Source: Bifidobacterium thermophilum DSM 20210 (GTDB taxonomy: Bacteria > Actinomycetota > Actinomycetes > Actinomycetales > Bifidobacteriaceae). Taken from it: a stretch of 64,000 nt of DNA. Below, in pieces: positions 1 to 9,259 of the stretch. The stretch covers positions 1 through 64,000 of the forward strand of contig JDUB01000012.1 in assembly GCA_000771265.1 (NCBI GenBank), given 5' to 3'. The notes under the pieces were generated by a model. It was not told where the DNA came from and made no database searches. It saw only the letters and a program-made list of their open reading frames with translations. Both the position numbers and the translations under genes were made by a program. How positions within the stretch are numbered: the first letter of the stretch is position 1; every line of letters begins with the position of its first letter.

Positions 1-324
1 GAGGCACCACACACACGACAGGCCCACACCACATACAAACCGGCCATCCCAGACCATCCCATTAGCGTAACCAGTTTTGGAGATGTAGGTGGCAATGCCC
101 TTGCGTTGGGTGCTTACAATATCGGCGTGCGGGCCCACCAATCAGCATGCGATGCCCACTGAATCAGCGTGTGGAGCAGACTACTGCTGTAGGAATCCCT
201 CAGCCGGTGTGCGGTGAAATTTGATTTACTGTGGGAACGGCTGAATATCGGCTTTGAGCGGTATGATGGTATTCCATATGCAATCGCTTGCATTTGCAAT
301 GAACACTGACGCGGGTGGGGATCA
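1..324. other. Left-edge stretch with no supported gene
   Basis: No reading frame here looks like a gene: the only sizeable open frame is a 61-codon one on the minus strand with no recognisable motif. The sequence GGTGGGG at about 314-320 is the likely ribosome binding site of the gene starting at 325. Confidence 0.5.
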
Positions 325-1587
325 ATGAACTTCTATGATGATAATCACGGTGATGATTCGCCTAATGGCTTCGTACCGAATATGAGCAACATGGGCGGGT
401 TTCGTAGCCGTCACGGATCCCATCGCTCCACATCTGACAGGACATCTGTTTCCCCTCTGCCTTGGTCTAATGGTTCTGTTCTTGATAACATCTGCACGGT
501 TATTGTGGTGATATGCCTGATACTCTGCGGACTCGTCAACGCCGGTGTCATCAAGCCTTCTTCAGCTCAATCCCACGATAGGACTATCACCTATGCGCAA
601 GGCTCTCCATCGTCTCGGCCGTCATCCAGCGGTTCTACGCAAAACCAACAGCAGCCGACTGACTCAGCGTCTTCAGATTCATCGGATTCGACCGGAATCA
701 TCGGCTACCGGTATGATTCATGCGACCAATACCGTCAATACATCAACGAAATCAAAGCCATGCATGACAAGTACCATGCCATGCCGGCAGCCCAGATCAA
801 TGAATATGTCAAAGCGCTTCCGGACGCCCAATCAGCGATTGATTCATGGCTCAAGGCCTTAGATCATATGTTGGAAGCAACATCATACGGTGATGCGAGA
901 CGCTCCATGAACCGCAACGATGCCACGACATACTACACGGCGAAGCTCGCCGACTTGCATCAGCTTGAATACGATTTTAAGATCCACAAGTCGTACAACA
1001 TCTCAATCCAGACACATACCACGGCGACCGGCTCCTATTTCGAGATTGTCCTTACCCAAGATGAAAGCCATCACGCGCCATCGCCTCAACAATTGGACAG
1101 TATCGAACAGCAGATCGCGTCTTTCCAAGGACAGACAGGGCAGGACGGCACCTATCTGCAGTCGGGTGAACAAATGCTGTCAATCGCCGGTCTGCACGCC
1201 GACTACGATTTCCAGAGCATGGGCAACTACTGCCCTTCAACGGAAGCGGATCGGTACGCATTCGCGGCATTTTGCGAAGGGAAAGCCGATACCATCTTCG
1301 TCAACACCGGCCATGAGGCGTACCCGTATGTCGTTCGCTCGACACAGTATCTTGACGAGCTTCGCCATGAAATCGCCCATTATCTGGTGTATTCCCGTTG
1401 CGAGACATCCGTTCCGCCGCTTCGTGTCGAGAACGAGGGCATGACGAATTCCTACGCGGTAATGTATCTGGGGGCGAACCGCGACACCTTGAACAGCACC
1501 GGTGCAAGCTTCCCGGAATATGCGATGAATGCGCAAACCGACCAGGCGGCGGCTTCAGCGCACGCCGGAACGTGCGTGGTCGACTGA
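325..1587 (+). CDS. Membrane-anchored putative zinc metallopeptidase
   Basis: This 420-residue protein has a cytoplasmic N-terminus of about 50 residues, one membrane segment at about 55-75, and a Ser/Thr/Gln-rich linker (about 85-125) leading to an extracytoplasmic domain. Near the C-terminus is HEIAH (residues 348-352), and exactly 18 residues later comes the Glu of an ENEG motif (E371). HExxH-X18-E with a following EG is the zinc-binding layout of gluzincin peptidases such as family M1, so peptidase activity is a reasonable inference, although the rest is not recognisably M1. Four cysteines in the outer domain could form disulfides. The start at 325 is supported by GGTGGGG just upstream. 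Substrate and role are unknown; it stands alone on this strand. Confidence 0.7.
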   Translation: MNFYDDNHGDDSPNGFVPNMSNMGGFRSRHGSHRSTSDRTSVSPLPWSNGSVLDNICTVIVVICLILCGLVNAGVIKPSSAQSHDRTITYAQGSPSSRPSSSGSTQNQQQPTDSASSDSSDSTGIIGYRYDSCDQYRQYINEIKAMHDKYHAMPAAQINEYVKALPDAQSAIDSWLKALDHMLEATSYGDARRSMNRNDATTYYTAKLADLHQLEYDFKIHKSYNISIQTHTTATGSYFEIVLTQDESHHAPSPQQLDSIEQQIASFQGQTGQDGTYLQSGEQMLSIAGLHADYDFQSMGNYCPSTEADRYAFAAFCEGKADTIFVNTGHEAYPYVVRSTQYLDELRHEIAHYLVYSRCETSVPPLRVENEGMTNSYAVMYLGANRDTLNSTGASFPEYAMNAQTDQAAASAHAGTCVVD

Positions 1588-1927
1588 CGGCATCAGTGAG
1601 GAATCGTCTGCTGTTCACCACGCAGACTGGAAGCGGACTGCATCTTCTCTTGTCTCCTCCGTGATGCGTTGCCGTCTGCCATGTGATTCCCACGCGGTTC
1701 ACCATTTCGTGCGTCCACAATCCAGTGCAGTTTTCAACTGCGCATATCTATGAGATCATGCATTTTCAATCGTGCATATCGATTGTGCATTCTGAGTACC
1801 GTCCGGTTTCCATGTATTGTTTCTGCGTACTGTTCCCGCAATTGCGCCGGTCGCCGCGCAGCACTGTCGTATCCGCAGCGCGGACGAGTACGATGAAAGC
1901 ATGCGTTGTTGCGAGGGAGGCATGCCG
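1588..1927. other. Intergenic region, no supported gene
   Basis: No gene is supported here. An imperfect palindrome (CAATCG-N7-CGATTG) lies at 1767-1785 in an AT-richer stretch and could be a regulatory site for the gene starting at 1928, but nothing else supports that. Confidence 0.4.
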
Positions 1928-2386
1928 ATGGATGGCGATCAACCGAGAAAACAAGCTACGGGACGCGTGGAGGACACTCGGGACAAATACGGCTTGAATC
2001 TGCGTGAATGGACGAAACGGCATGAAAAGAGCATCGCCACGCGCCTCGACCAAGGTGAAGATCCCCGTCGACTGTTGGATTGGCATGAGCGCAAGCTCGC
2101 ATGGCTACAGCATGAGCGGCTCATCCATTTGGGGGTCATGATGATCACCATCGCCGTGTTCTTGGTCGCGCTCGCCTTCATGGTGCTCATCCCCTCCACG
2201 ATTCCCGTGTCCACCATCATCTACTTGGCAATGCTGGGACTGCTCATCGGGTATATCAGGTATTACTTCTTTCTGGAGAATACGGTCCAGCATTGGTATC
2301 GCATCGCAGATGACTTGCATGAGCGGGTCGAGACGTTCGACCGGTCCACAGCCGCGCCCACGCACGAGACGCGTAACGAAGCGTGA
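1928..2386 (+). CDS. Small two-helix membrane protein
   Basis: The start at 1928 is chosen because GGGAGG at 1915-1920 lies seven bases upstream; the ATG at 1922 is too close to it and the longer open frame (from 1817) has no ribosome site. The 152-residue product has a charged, basic first half, two adjacent hydrophobic helices (roughly residues 66-85 and 90-110), and a charged tail. No family is recognised. The stop overlaps the next gene by four bases (GTGA), so the two are probably translationally coupled. Confidence 0.7.
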   Translation: MDGDQPRKQATGRVEDTRDKYGLNLREWTKRHEKSIATRLDQGEDPRRLLDWHERKLAWLQHERLIHLGVMMITIAVFLVALAFMVLIPSTIPVSTIIYLAMLGLLIGYIRYYFFLENTVQHWYRIADDLHERVETFDRSTAAPTHETRNEA

Positions 2387-3027
2387 TCGCAGTGAGTGAC
2401 AATCTGCCTGCGGGTGCAAGGCAGCCGACCGAATCCGGCGATTGCATCGACGAAAACGACGCTCGGCAAGCTGCCAATTGGGTTGCCGAAACGTTGGAAC
2501 GGCTGTCCCGTTCGTCATTCCGGTCATCATTCACGTTGAGTCCGCACGACGCTGAATATGCGAGGCGCAAAGGGCGTGAACTCATTGACCGGCACGCGCA
2601 TGAGATGCTCGCCCAACGGGTTGGCGCGGCCCAGCCTGCGAAAGACGGGAGACAAACGCCTTGGCGTGGTCATCCTGTGTTCACCGCCCAACACGCCACT
2701 GCATGCTGCTGCCGCGGATGCATCGAAAAATGGCACCATATTCCGCGGGGCAGAGAACTGAGTGCTCAGGAGATCAATCAACTGGCGGGATTGATTATGG
2801 CCTGGATTGACCGCGATCTTGCCGCGCACCCAGCGGTGACGGGGGAGCGTGACGGATGGGCGGCACCGCCCGAGAACCCCAAGGATGCTGGCACAGAACA
2901 AGGTGGGGCAACACCGCAACCGCGTCGGCGTAGTGACGCTGCGGGACATCTGGAGAGAAGCAGACGGCATCCGGATAATCATCATGCTGACGGTGCATCG
3001 GGCTTTATCCAAGGTGAGCTGCTGTAA
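2383..3027 (+). CDS. DUF4186 family protein
   Basis: The GTG start overlaps the previous stop. The 214-residue protein contains the characteristic DUF4186 core: a region beginning SSFRSSF, then the block HPVFTAQHATACCCRGC followed by EKWHHIPRGREL (about residues 97-127). The Cys/His-rich core suggests metal binding, but the family has no established function. After about residue 150 the protein becomes a Pro/Arg/Asp-rich tail with no similarity I recognise, longer than typical members, which are about 110-130 residues. It converges with the ECF gene ending at 3149. Confidence 0.85.
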   Translation: MIAVSDNLPAGARQPTESGDCIDENDARQAANWVAETLERLSRSSFRSSFTLSPHDAEYARRKGRELIDRHAHEMLAQRVGAAQPAKDGRQTPWRGHPVFTAQHATACCCRGCIEKWHHIPRGRELSAQEINQLAGLIMAWIDRDLAAHPAVTGERDGWAAPPENPKDAGTEQGGATPQPRRRSDAAGHLERSRRHPDNHHADGASGFIQGELL

Positions 3028-3148
3028 TCGCTGCAATATGTTAATGGCTGTTAGCAGGGATGCAGGGAGTGTACGTCGTCGTAGACGCAACGGGATGACA
3101 GCGCGAATTGGCATCAAATAGTTTGGTCGTGACAACAAACAGCGCACG

Positions 3149-5887
3149 TCACAGCAACGCGACGAGAACCAATGCCGCCACATAGACGGCACAAGCCGCA
3201 CAGAACACGCCATCGCGGGCGTGCATTCGCATCTCATGCCAATGAGTCCGATGGATGCCTTCCTCATAGGAACGCGCGTCCAAGGCAAGACTCAAATTGT
3301 CGGCATGCCTTAGCGACGCGGCGAACACCGGCATGATGATCGCGCACATCGCACGGCACCGCTGAGCCGGGGAACCGCTTTCGATACTGCCGCCGCGGGC
3401 CGCTTGCGCTTGGGCGACGGAGATGATTTCCACCCGCAGCGTCGGCAGGAACCGCAGCGCCAGACTCAGTACCAGCGCTATCTCCTGGACATGGATGCCG
3501 CAACGTTTGAGCGGGGACAAGAGGGATTCGAACGCGTCGGTCATCGCCGTGGGCGTTGTCGTCTCCACATACACCGCGCCGAGAATAATCACCAGAGCGA
3601 AGCGGCAGGCGTAGATGATTGCCGTGTGCACACCGTCATCGGTGATAGGCACGGGACCGATATGAGCAAGTGGTGTGCCTGTGCGGACGAAGAAGATGTT
3701 CAGCGCACCCGCGAACACAAACAGGAACAGGAACATGTGGATGCGCGCCAGCAATTGAAGTGGGCTGATTCGCGCGGCGGCGACGATACCGGCGGTCAGG
3801 ATGGCGCCGACGGCCAGTTGGTATGGTGAACTGATGGCGAACGCCGAAAACATGAGCGCCAGGAACGCGACCACTTTCACCCTGGTGTCAAGCTTGCCGA
3901 TTGCGGAACGTCCGGTGCCGGTTCGCCGGGCTTTGGAAGGTTGGATATCCGCGGTATTGGCAGATGGAATCGCGGGGATACCGTCTGATGATGCCGCCGC
4001 GGATGCCTCCGATTGTAGTGTGTCCGCCGGTTTCTGCTCGTCTGCCGATTGCGGGGTTACCTTTTGTCGGGCGTTTGTCGGAGACTCAAGCACCAGCACG
4101 CGGTCGGCAACAGCGCGTGCCTCGTCGATGCTGTGGGTGACCAGCAGCACCGTAACCCCGCGGCGGTGCAGATCAGCGAGCAAACCGCGGATTCGTGCGC
4201 TCGCCGTCTCATCGAGACTTGCCGTCGGCTCGTCCAGCAGCAGCACGTCCGGATGGCAGGCGATAACCCCCGCAATGGCTGCAAGTCGCTGTTGCCCGCC
4301 GGACAGACTGAACGGTGAACGGTCGCGGATATCGCCGATATGCAGCAATTCCAGCGCTTCATCGACACGTTGCGCGACTTCCTGCTCGGAAAGCCCCAGA
4401 TTGCGCGGGCCGTACGCGACATCCTCGGCCACCGTCTGTGCAAACAACTGTCGTTCCGGATGTTGCATGACCAGTCCAAGCCGGTGTCTCAACTGGACTC
4501 GTTGGGCGCGGGACAACGGGCGCACCCCCGACCTGGGCTTGGCGAGCCAAGTCATCAGCCGGGACTTCAATCGTTCAGCCGGTTGCGTCGGTCGCCTTTC
4601 GTCTGCGTTCCCAGTACACCTGTAATCTGTGGCTACAGGGATGCCGTCGATGGTGATATTGCCGCTGCCGGGACGATCCAAGGCGGCCAGCAGCCTGATC
4701 AGCGTGGTTTTCCCAGCTCCGTTGGTGCCCATGAGCGCCACGGTTTCGCCGGAACGTACGGAGAAAGTCAACCGATCCACGCTGGGGGAGACTGCGCCTT
4801 GGGGGGTGAAGGACACATGGTCCACGCTGATCGCGGGTGCCGGGGGGTGCGCGGCAGGGATTTCTTCGGCATCGGGCGAACCGGTGCCAGGGATCCCGGC
4901 GGCATCGGTACCGGCGGTCATGGGTGTCGCCGCGGCGAGGGACATGACCCCCTGCACAGGCGACGTGTCGGACGGCAACGGCGTACGTCCGTCGATTGAA
5001 CCAGGGTGTAGCCACGTGACCGGCATGCCGCTTGTTTGCAGCAGATGACGGAAATCATTCTTGGCAGGATGTTCTGATGAATTGGAATAACCATCCAGGG
5101 ATGGCGTTGCAACGGTGGAATCGTCGATGATCCGCCCTGCGCTCATGGTGATGACGCGTTGGCCGCGATGCGCTTCGTCCGCATGATGGGTCACATGCAC
5201 GATGGTGGCCCCCCGCCGGTGAAGTGCGTCAAGGATGTCAAGCACGCCGATACGCGCATCCTGGTCGAGCATCGCGGTCGGCTCGTCGAGCACCACCATC
5301 GCAGGATTCATCGCGATGATCCCGGCGATGGCGATGCGCTGTTGCTGGCCGCCGCTCATCGTCGTCGGATCGTCTTCGATACGCTCCATCATGCCGACCG
5401 CTTTGAGTGCATGCGCGACCTGATCGCCGATGCGCGGGCGGCTCATCCCCAGATTCTCCGGTCCGAAGGCCACATCGTCGCCGGTGATGGTCGTGACAAT
5501 CTGATCCTCAGGATTTTGAAACACCGCGCCGATATCATGCCGGGCGAGCCGGTACTGGTCGGCATGCGCGCCGGCGGCATCGAACACCGGATGCCCGTCT
5601 AACGTGATCATACCCGAATCCGGGGCGGAAAGCCCTGCAAGAAGCCGGGCAAGCGTTGATTTTCCCGAACCGTTGGCCCCCACGATGCACACGTATTCAC
5701 CGGCATGGATATCGAGGTCCACCCCGTCGAGCGCCCAGTCGTGTGCACCGGAATACCGGTAGCGAACATGGCGCAAGCTCGCGGCAAGGCCCTGCCTGTC
5801 GTTCACGTTCGTGTCCGCCTGCGCCGAAGCCGGTGTCGGTGTCGCGACCGAATCCGGGGCAGGGGAGGAAAACCGGGAGATATTCAT
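3149..5887 (-). CDS. Fused ECF transporter energising module (EcfA-EcfA'-EcfT), riboflavin-linked
   Basis: One 912-residue chain carries two ABC ATPases and the membrane coupling subunit of an energy-coupling-factor importer. ABC domain 1: Walker A at 70-78 (GANGSGKST), signature MSGGQQQR near 177-184, Walker B VVLDEP. ABC domain 2: Walker A at 387-395 (GTNGAGKTT), signature LSGGQQR near 528, Walker B LLLDEP. From about residue 660 an EcfT domain follows with several membrane helices and the two Ala-Arg coupling motifs (AARGG and DARSY). In most bacteria these are three proteins. It lies 151 bp downstream of ribU on the same strand, so it is probably the dedicated motor for riboflavin uptake under the FMN riboswitch. 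No good ribosome site precedes 5887, so the exact start is less certain. A Pro/Ala-rich linker joins the ATPases. Confidence 0.93.
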   Translation of the reverse strand: MNISRFSSPAPDSVATPTPASAQADTNVNDRQGLAASLRHVRYRYSGAHDWALDGVDLDIHAGEYVCIVGANGSGKSTLARLLAGLSAPDSGMITLDGHPVFDAAGAHADQYRLARHDIGAVFQNPEDQIVTTITGDDVAFGPENLGMSRPRIGDQVAHALKAVGMMERIEDDPTTMSGGQQQRIAIAGIIAMNPAMVVLDEPTAMLDQDARIGVLDILDALHRRGATIVHVTHHADEAHRGQRVITMSAGRIIDDSTVATPSLDGYSNSSEHPAKNDFRHLLQTSGMPVTWLHPGSIDGRTPLPSDTSPVQGVMSLAAATPMTAGTDAAGIPGTGSPDAEEIPAAHPPAPAISVDHVSFTPQGAVSPSVDRLTFSVRSGETVALMGTNGAGKTTLIRLLAALDRPGSGNITIDGIPVATDYRCTGNADERRPTQPAERLKSRLMTWLAKPRSGVRPLSRAQRVQLRHRLGLVMQHPERQLFAQTVAEDVAYGPRNLGLSEQEVAQRVDEALELLHIGDIRDRSPFSLSGGQQRLAAIAGVIACHPDVLLLDEPTASLDETASARIRGLLADLHRRGVTVLLVTHSIDEARAVADRVLVLESPTNARQKVTPQSADEQKPADTLQSEASAAASSDGIPAIPSANTADIQPSKARRTGTGRSAIGKLDTRVKVVAFLALMFSAFAISSPYQLAVGAILTAGIVAAARISPLQLLARIHMFLFLFVFAGALNIFFVRTGTPLAHIGPVPITDDGVHTAIIYACRFALVIILGAVYVETTTPTAMTDAFESLLSPLKRCGIHVQEIALVLSLALRFLPTLRVEIISVAQAQAARGGSIESGSPAQRCRAMCAIIMPVFAASLRHADNLSLALDARSYEEGIHRTHWHEMRMHARDGVFCAACAVYVAALVLVALL

Positions 5888-6038
5888 GATGATGTGCGGT
5901 ATCCGTATCTTTCGTGGGAGCAGGGGTGGTGCGTCAATGGAGTTTATCGATGATGTGGGAATCGAAGGTTCCGGGAACGAGATGCGGGTCTGGCCGCCCG
6001 ACGCTCGTGGCCACCGGACGGTCAGACCTGCGTGTTGG

Positions 6039-6767
6039 TCAGCGTGCCGACTTGTTGAGCAGCTCAGACATTGGCTTGTAAATCAGGAAGGTGACTACGC
6101 AGTTGATCGCGTACTTCGCAAGATTGAACGGCAGCAGCGCCGGTACAATCAATGCGGCGACCTGGGCGACGGTCATATGCGCATACATTGGGGTGATGAC
6201 CAGATTGCCGAGAATCGCAAGCACGAGTGCGACAATCGCGCCGACGACCAGACCGAGCACCGCACCGGAACGGGTGTGCATACGCCGGTAAATCACTGCT
6301 GCCGGCACGGACAACCCGATTGCGACCAGCCAAGCCATAAGCGTACCCCACGGGCTGATGAACAGATGCGGGACGAACCCGAGGATGCTGACGATCAGCG
6401 CGGCCGCAGGACCGTAAGCGAAGCCCGCGACCAGCGCGACGATGCCCGACGGATCGTATTTGAGCCACGGAACACCCGGAATCAGCGGGAATTCAACGAA
6501 ACTCAACGCCATGGACAACGCCACGAAGCATGCGTACATGGCGATGCGGCGGGTTGACCAGCGGCCGGAATCGCCGACGCCGGTCGAATGGGCGTCTTTC
6601 GGTGACACGGCTGCGTCGGCTGCATCGGCCACGGGTGTGGCTGCTGGCGTGGTTGCGGGTGTGGCCTGGGAATCAGCTGCGGTATCAGTAGGCTGGACGC
6701 TTCCTGACAGATCATCATCCTTGACAATGGCACGTACATGAATATGGGTATGCGAAAAGATGCTCAT
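6039..6767 (-). CDS. ribU: Riboflavin ECF transporter S component RibU
   Basis: The substrate-binding membrane protein of an ECF importer. The 242-residue product has an N-terminal cytoplasmic region of about 70 residues rich in Ala/Thr/Pro, then about six hydrophobic helices, starting with SMALSFVEFPLIPGVPWLKY, typical of RibU-type S components. The open frame extends up to 6911, but that extension is riboswitch sequence; the start at 6767 has GGAG a few bases upstream. The FMN riboswitch directly in front identifies riboflavin or FMN as the ligand class. It is followed by the fused ECF motor gene, giving a complete two-gene importer. Confidence 0.93.
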   Translation of the reverse strand: MSIFSHTHIHVRAIVKDDDLSGSVQPTDTAADSQATPATTPAATPVADAADAAVSPKDAHSTGVGDSGRWSTRRIAMYACFVALSMALSFVEFPLIPGVPWLKYDPSGIVALVAGFAYGPAAALIVSILGFVPHLFISPWGTLMAWLVAIGLSVPAAVIYRRMHTRSGAVLGLVVGAIVALVLAILGNLVITPMYAHMTVAQVAALIVPALLPFNLAKYAINCVVTFLIYKPMSELLNKSAR

Positions 6768-6777
6768 CTGAGCTCCG

Positions 6778-6923
6778 TTTCTTCCATCCGGACTGTACCG
6801 TTGGCTCCGGATTCCCACCGGATCAGCCGCTTGCGCGGGTCGCGGGCTTCGACATGGAACGCCGCCGCTCAATGCGGACGGCTTGTCGTTACCGCCAGTA
6901 AGGAATTTCACCTTCCCTGAAAC
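6778..6923 (-). promoter_or_regulatory. FMN riboswitch (RFN element)
   Basis: Read on the minus strand, the conserved RFN blocks are present in order: AGGGAAGGTGAAATTCC, ACTGGCGGTAA, AAGCCCGCGA, TGATCCGGTG, ATTCCGGAGCCAACGGT and AGTCCGGATGGAAG. The outer helix P1 is formed by GTTTC at the 5' end and GAAAC at the 3' end. The ribU ribosome site GGAG begins directly after the 3' side of P1, which suggests that ligand binding can hide it, i.e. translational control; no strong terminator hairpin was seen. FMN should shut off riboflavin uptake. Confidence 0.95.
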
Positions 6924-7016
6924 TTACAGAAATCATCAATACCGTATGACGGCAGCAAACGCAAGTCGAAGCTCGATATTCGGCGTTCGGCGAGGGTAAG
7001 TGCAAGAATAGTGACT

Positions 7017-8033
7017 ATGACACAATCACAGCACGCCAAGAAAGCCGCCATCGACAAGCTGGCCATTGTCATCGTCACCTACAAGCGGCAGAAGCTGCTC
7101 GCGACACTGTTCGATTCGCTCAAGGCGCTGACCGTCGCGCCGTGGCGTATTGTCGTCGTGGACAACGAACACAGCGAGACCACCAAGTCGATGGTCGAAG
7201 ATTTCAGTGCCGCGGTCACCGCCCAATGGGGGCAGACCATCGCTGACACGGAAGGCAACATGAACCGTGTGGTGTACTTCCCACAAGAAGGCAACATCGG
7301 CGGTTCCGGCGGTTTCAGCAACGGCGTGTGCAAAGCGTATGAGCTCGGCGCCGAATGGTTCTGGGTCATGGACGACGACGTGGCGGTGCTGCCGGATGCC
7401 ATTGAAAAGCTCGCTCCATGGACCCTCCATCACGACGTGATCCAGGGCAGCCGCAACGATTATGACGGCGGTCCGTTCTACTGGCAGTATCACTTCATCG
7501 TCCCGCTGGGCATCCCCGATCCGATTGCCCCGGCGGCGTTCGGGCCGCGTGGCTACCGGCTCATGAACACCATGTGCTTCGAGGGCGGGTTGTTCCGCCG
7601 CAACATCGTCGAGAAAATCGGCTTCCCAGACGGGCGGTTCTTCATCTACTGGGATGACACGATGTACGGCTATCTTGCCAGCAAAGTCACCAATCCGATC
7701 GAAGTCAAGGACGTCATCATCCGCCGTACGCGCGATATCGACAACTGGAATATCGCCGGGCTGCGGCAGTTGAACTCCACATCCGATATGAACCGGTATC
7801 ACATCATGCGCAACCGTGGGTATATGGCGAGGTATTTCATGGTGTATGGGGATTATCGCCCTGCGTTGTTCGCGCTCGGTACGGCTGCCACCGCAATCAA
7901 GGAGGTCATCCGATTGGTTGCCGTGGATAAGAGGCACCTGCGCAGTGGGCTGTCCGCTATCGCGCGCGGCTGGTGGGATTCGCACAAGTTGCTGCATGAT
8001 CCCGATTGGCGGCCGATGCCCGCGCTGAAGTGA
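7017..8033 (+). CDS. Family 2 glycosyltransferase (galactofuranosyl/rhamnosyltransferase-like)
   Basis: A 338-residue GT-A fold enzyme with the N-terminal nucleotide-sugar strand VIVTYKRQKLL, the metal-binding MDDDV (about residue 119-123) and GNIGGSGGF, a pattern shared with GlfT1-like and rhamnosyl transferases that build cell-envelope polysaccharides. There is no membrane anchor at the N-terminus. A GTG at 7011 is also possible; ATG 7017 is preferred because AAGAAT lies seven bases before it, resembling the leaderless starts elsewhere in the window, whereas GAGGG is 14 bases from 7011. It is divergent from ribU. The acceptor is unknown. Confidence 0.85.
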   Translation: MTQSQHAKKAAIDKLAIVIVTYKRQKLLATLFDSLKALTVAPWRIVVVDNEHSETTKSMVEDFSAAVTAQWGQTIADTEGNMNRVVYFPQEGNIGGSGGFSNGVCKAYELGAEWFWVMDDDVAVLPDAIEKLAPWTLHHDVIQGSRNDYDGGPFYWQYHFIVPLGIPDPIAPAAFGPRGYRLMNTMCFEGGLFRRNIVEKIGFPDGRFFIYWDDTMYGYLASKVTNPIEVKDVIIRRTRDIDNWNIAGLRQLNSTSDMNRYHIMRNRGYMARYFMVYGDYRPALFALGTAATAIKEVIRLVAVDKRHLRSGLSAIARGWWDSHKLLHDPDWRPMPALK

Positions 8034-8203
8034 CGGTTGGAGTCACGTTTGCAATTCGATTGGCCGCGTGTCGCCCGAAGACTTGGGAACAATGATGAAA
8101 GCGTTTGCAGGTTTTCGGCGTGGCGCGGCTTCATTCGGTCAGGGGGCGCGGTACAATCGCCGTACCGGTTCATACACCCCATCACCTCATAGGAAGGTCA
8201 AAG

Positions 8204-9001
8204 ATGATTGAGACAGCACAGGCTTTCGGCGTTGACATCGGCGGCTCCGGCATCAAGGCGGCTCCCGTCAATTTGGAGAAGGGTGAGTTCGCTGAACCGC
8301 GTCTGAAGATTCTGACCCCGGAGAAATCCACTCCGCAGGCCGTTGCAGACATTGTGCGTCAGCAGCTCGAACATTTTGAAGTTCCTGAGGACGCGCCGGT
8401 CGGTATCGCGTTCCCGGCGCCGATCAAGCCTGGCAAGCCGCTTGATTTCATGGCGAACCTCGACCAGTCTTGGATTGGCGTGGACGTCACCGAGGAATTC
8501 TCCAAGGCGTGCGGTCGTCCGGTGGTTGTCGTCAATGATGCTGACGCGGCGGGTATCGCCGAGCAGCAGTTCGGTGCGGCAAAGGGTCAGGATGGTCTGG
8601 TTATCGCGACCACGCTCGGCACCGGTATCGGTACCGCGTTGATTTACGACGGCGTGCTCATCCCGAATACCGAGCTGGGCCATATCGAACTGCAGAACGG
8701 CAAGGGCGACGCGGAGAAGTACGCGGCGTCGTCCGTGCGCGACAAGCTTGATATGAGCTACAAGAAGTGGGCGAAGCGCCTGACCAAGTACTACGGCCTC
8801 ATGGAGAAGTACTTCAACCCCGATCTGTTCGTGGTCGGCGGTGGCGTCAGCCGTGTGAGCGAGAAGTTCCTGCCGTACATCGATATCAAGACCCCGATGG
8901 TTCCGGCGAAGCTGCGCAATGAGGCAGGTATCATCGGTGCCGCCTACTACGCCAGCGTCAAGGCCGCTAAGGCTGCTGAAGCCGCTGAAGCCGCCAAGTA
9001 A
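8204..9001 (+). CDS. ppgK: Polyphosphate glucokinase (ROK family)
   Basis: Phosphorylates glucose to glucose-6-phosphate, in this subfamily using polyphosphate and often ATP. The 265-residue protein starts with the ROK phosphate-binding motif FGVDIGGSGIK and has the second motif TTLGTGIGTALI and the ELGH motif near the middle; the lysine-rich KYAASSVRDK segment is typical of PpgK. It lacks the zinc-binding CxCGxxGC motif of ATP-only ROK kinases. The start at 8204 follows AGGAAGG; the frame is open further upstream without a ribosome site. The C-terminus is an Ala/Lys/Glu run. A hairpin terminator follows. Confidence 0.93.
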   Translation: MIETAQAFGVDIGGSGIKAAPVNLEKGEFAEPRLKILTPEKSTPQAVADIVRQQLEHFEVPEDAPVGIAFPAPIKPGKPLDFMANLDQSWIGVDVTEEFSKACGRPVVVVNDADAAGIAEQQFGAAKGQDGLVIATTLGTGIGTALIYDGVLIPNTELGHIELQNGKGDAEKYAASSVRDKLDMSYKKWAKRLTKYYGLMEKYFNPDLFVVGGGVSRVSEKFLPYIDIKTPMVPAKLRNEAGIIGAAYYASVKAAKAAEAAEAAK

Positions 9002-9077
9002 CGGATTCTGCGGCGAATCCTGGTCCGGATGCGGATGAACGCATGCGGTTGGGATGTCGGAGGATGCTGAAGCATCG

Positions 9078-9116
9078 GTTGTGGCCCGTCCCGAGATGAT
9101 TGGGGCGGGCCACAAC
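9078..9116 (+). terminator. Hairpin terminator after ppgK
   Basis: Arms of 15 bp, GTTGTGGCCCGTCCC (9078-9092) and GGGGCGGGCCACAAC (9102-9116), pair with one G-T wobble around a nine-base loop. There is no long T-run, but it sits just after ppgK and before the next gene on the same strand. Confidence 0.65.
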
Positions 9117-9247
9117 GCGTATTTGGAGGCGGTTTGGAGCGACGGTTTGGCTTGGGACATCTCTGCCGGGGCGGGAGTCTGGCGGCGCTGACTTCCACGG
9201 GACAGTCCTCGCCCGCTGCCGGCCATGGCCGTGATGAGGGTATGCGC

Positions 9248-9259
9248 TAGGATGGTGGC
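9248..9259 (+). promoter_or_regulatory. -10-like hexamer for a leaderless start
   Basis: TAGGAT at 9248-9253 lies six bases before the GTG at 9260, placing the expected transcription start at or next to the start codon. There is no purine-rich ribosome site between. Confidence 0.5.

Noticed and set aside
6768..6911. N-terminal extension of RibU
   Set aside because: The extra 48 codons are the FMN riboswitch itself; a good ribosome site precedes the ATG at 6767.
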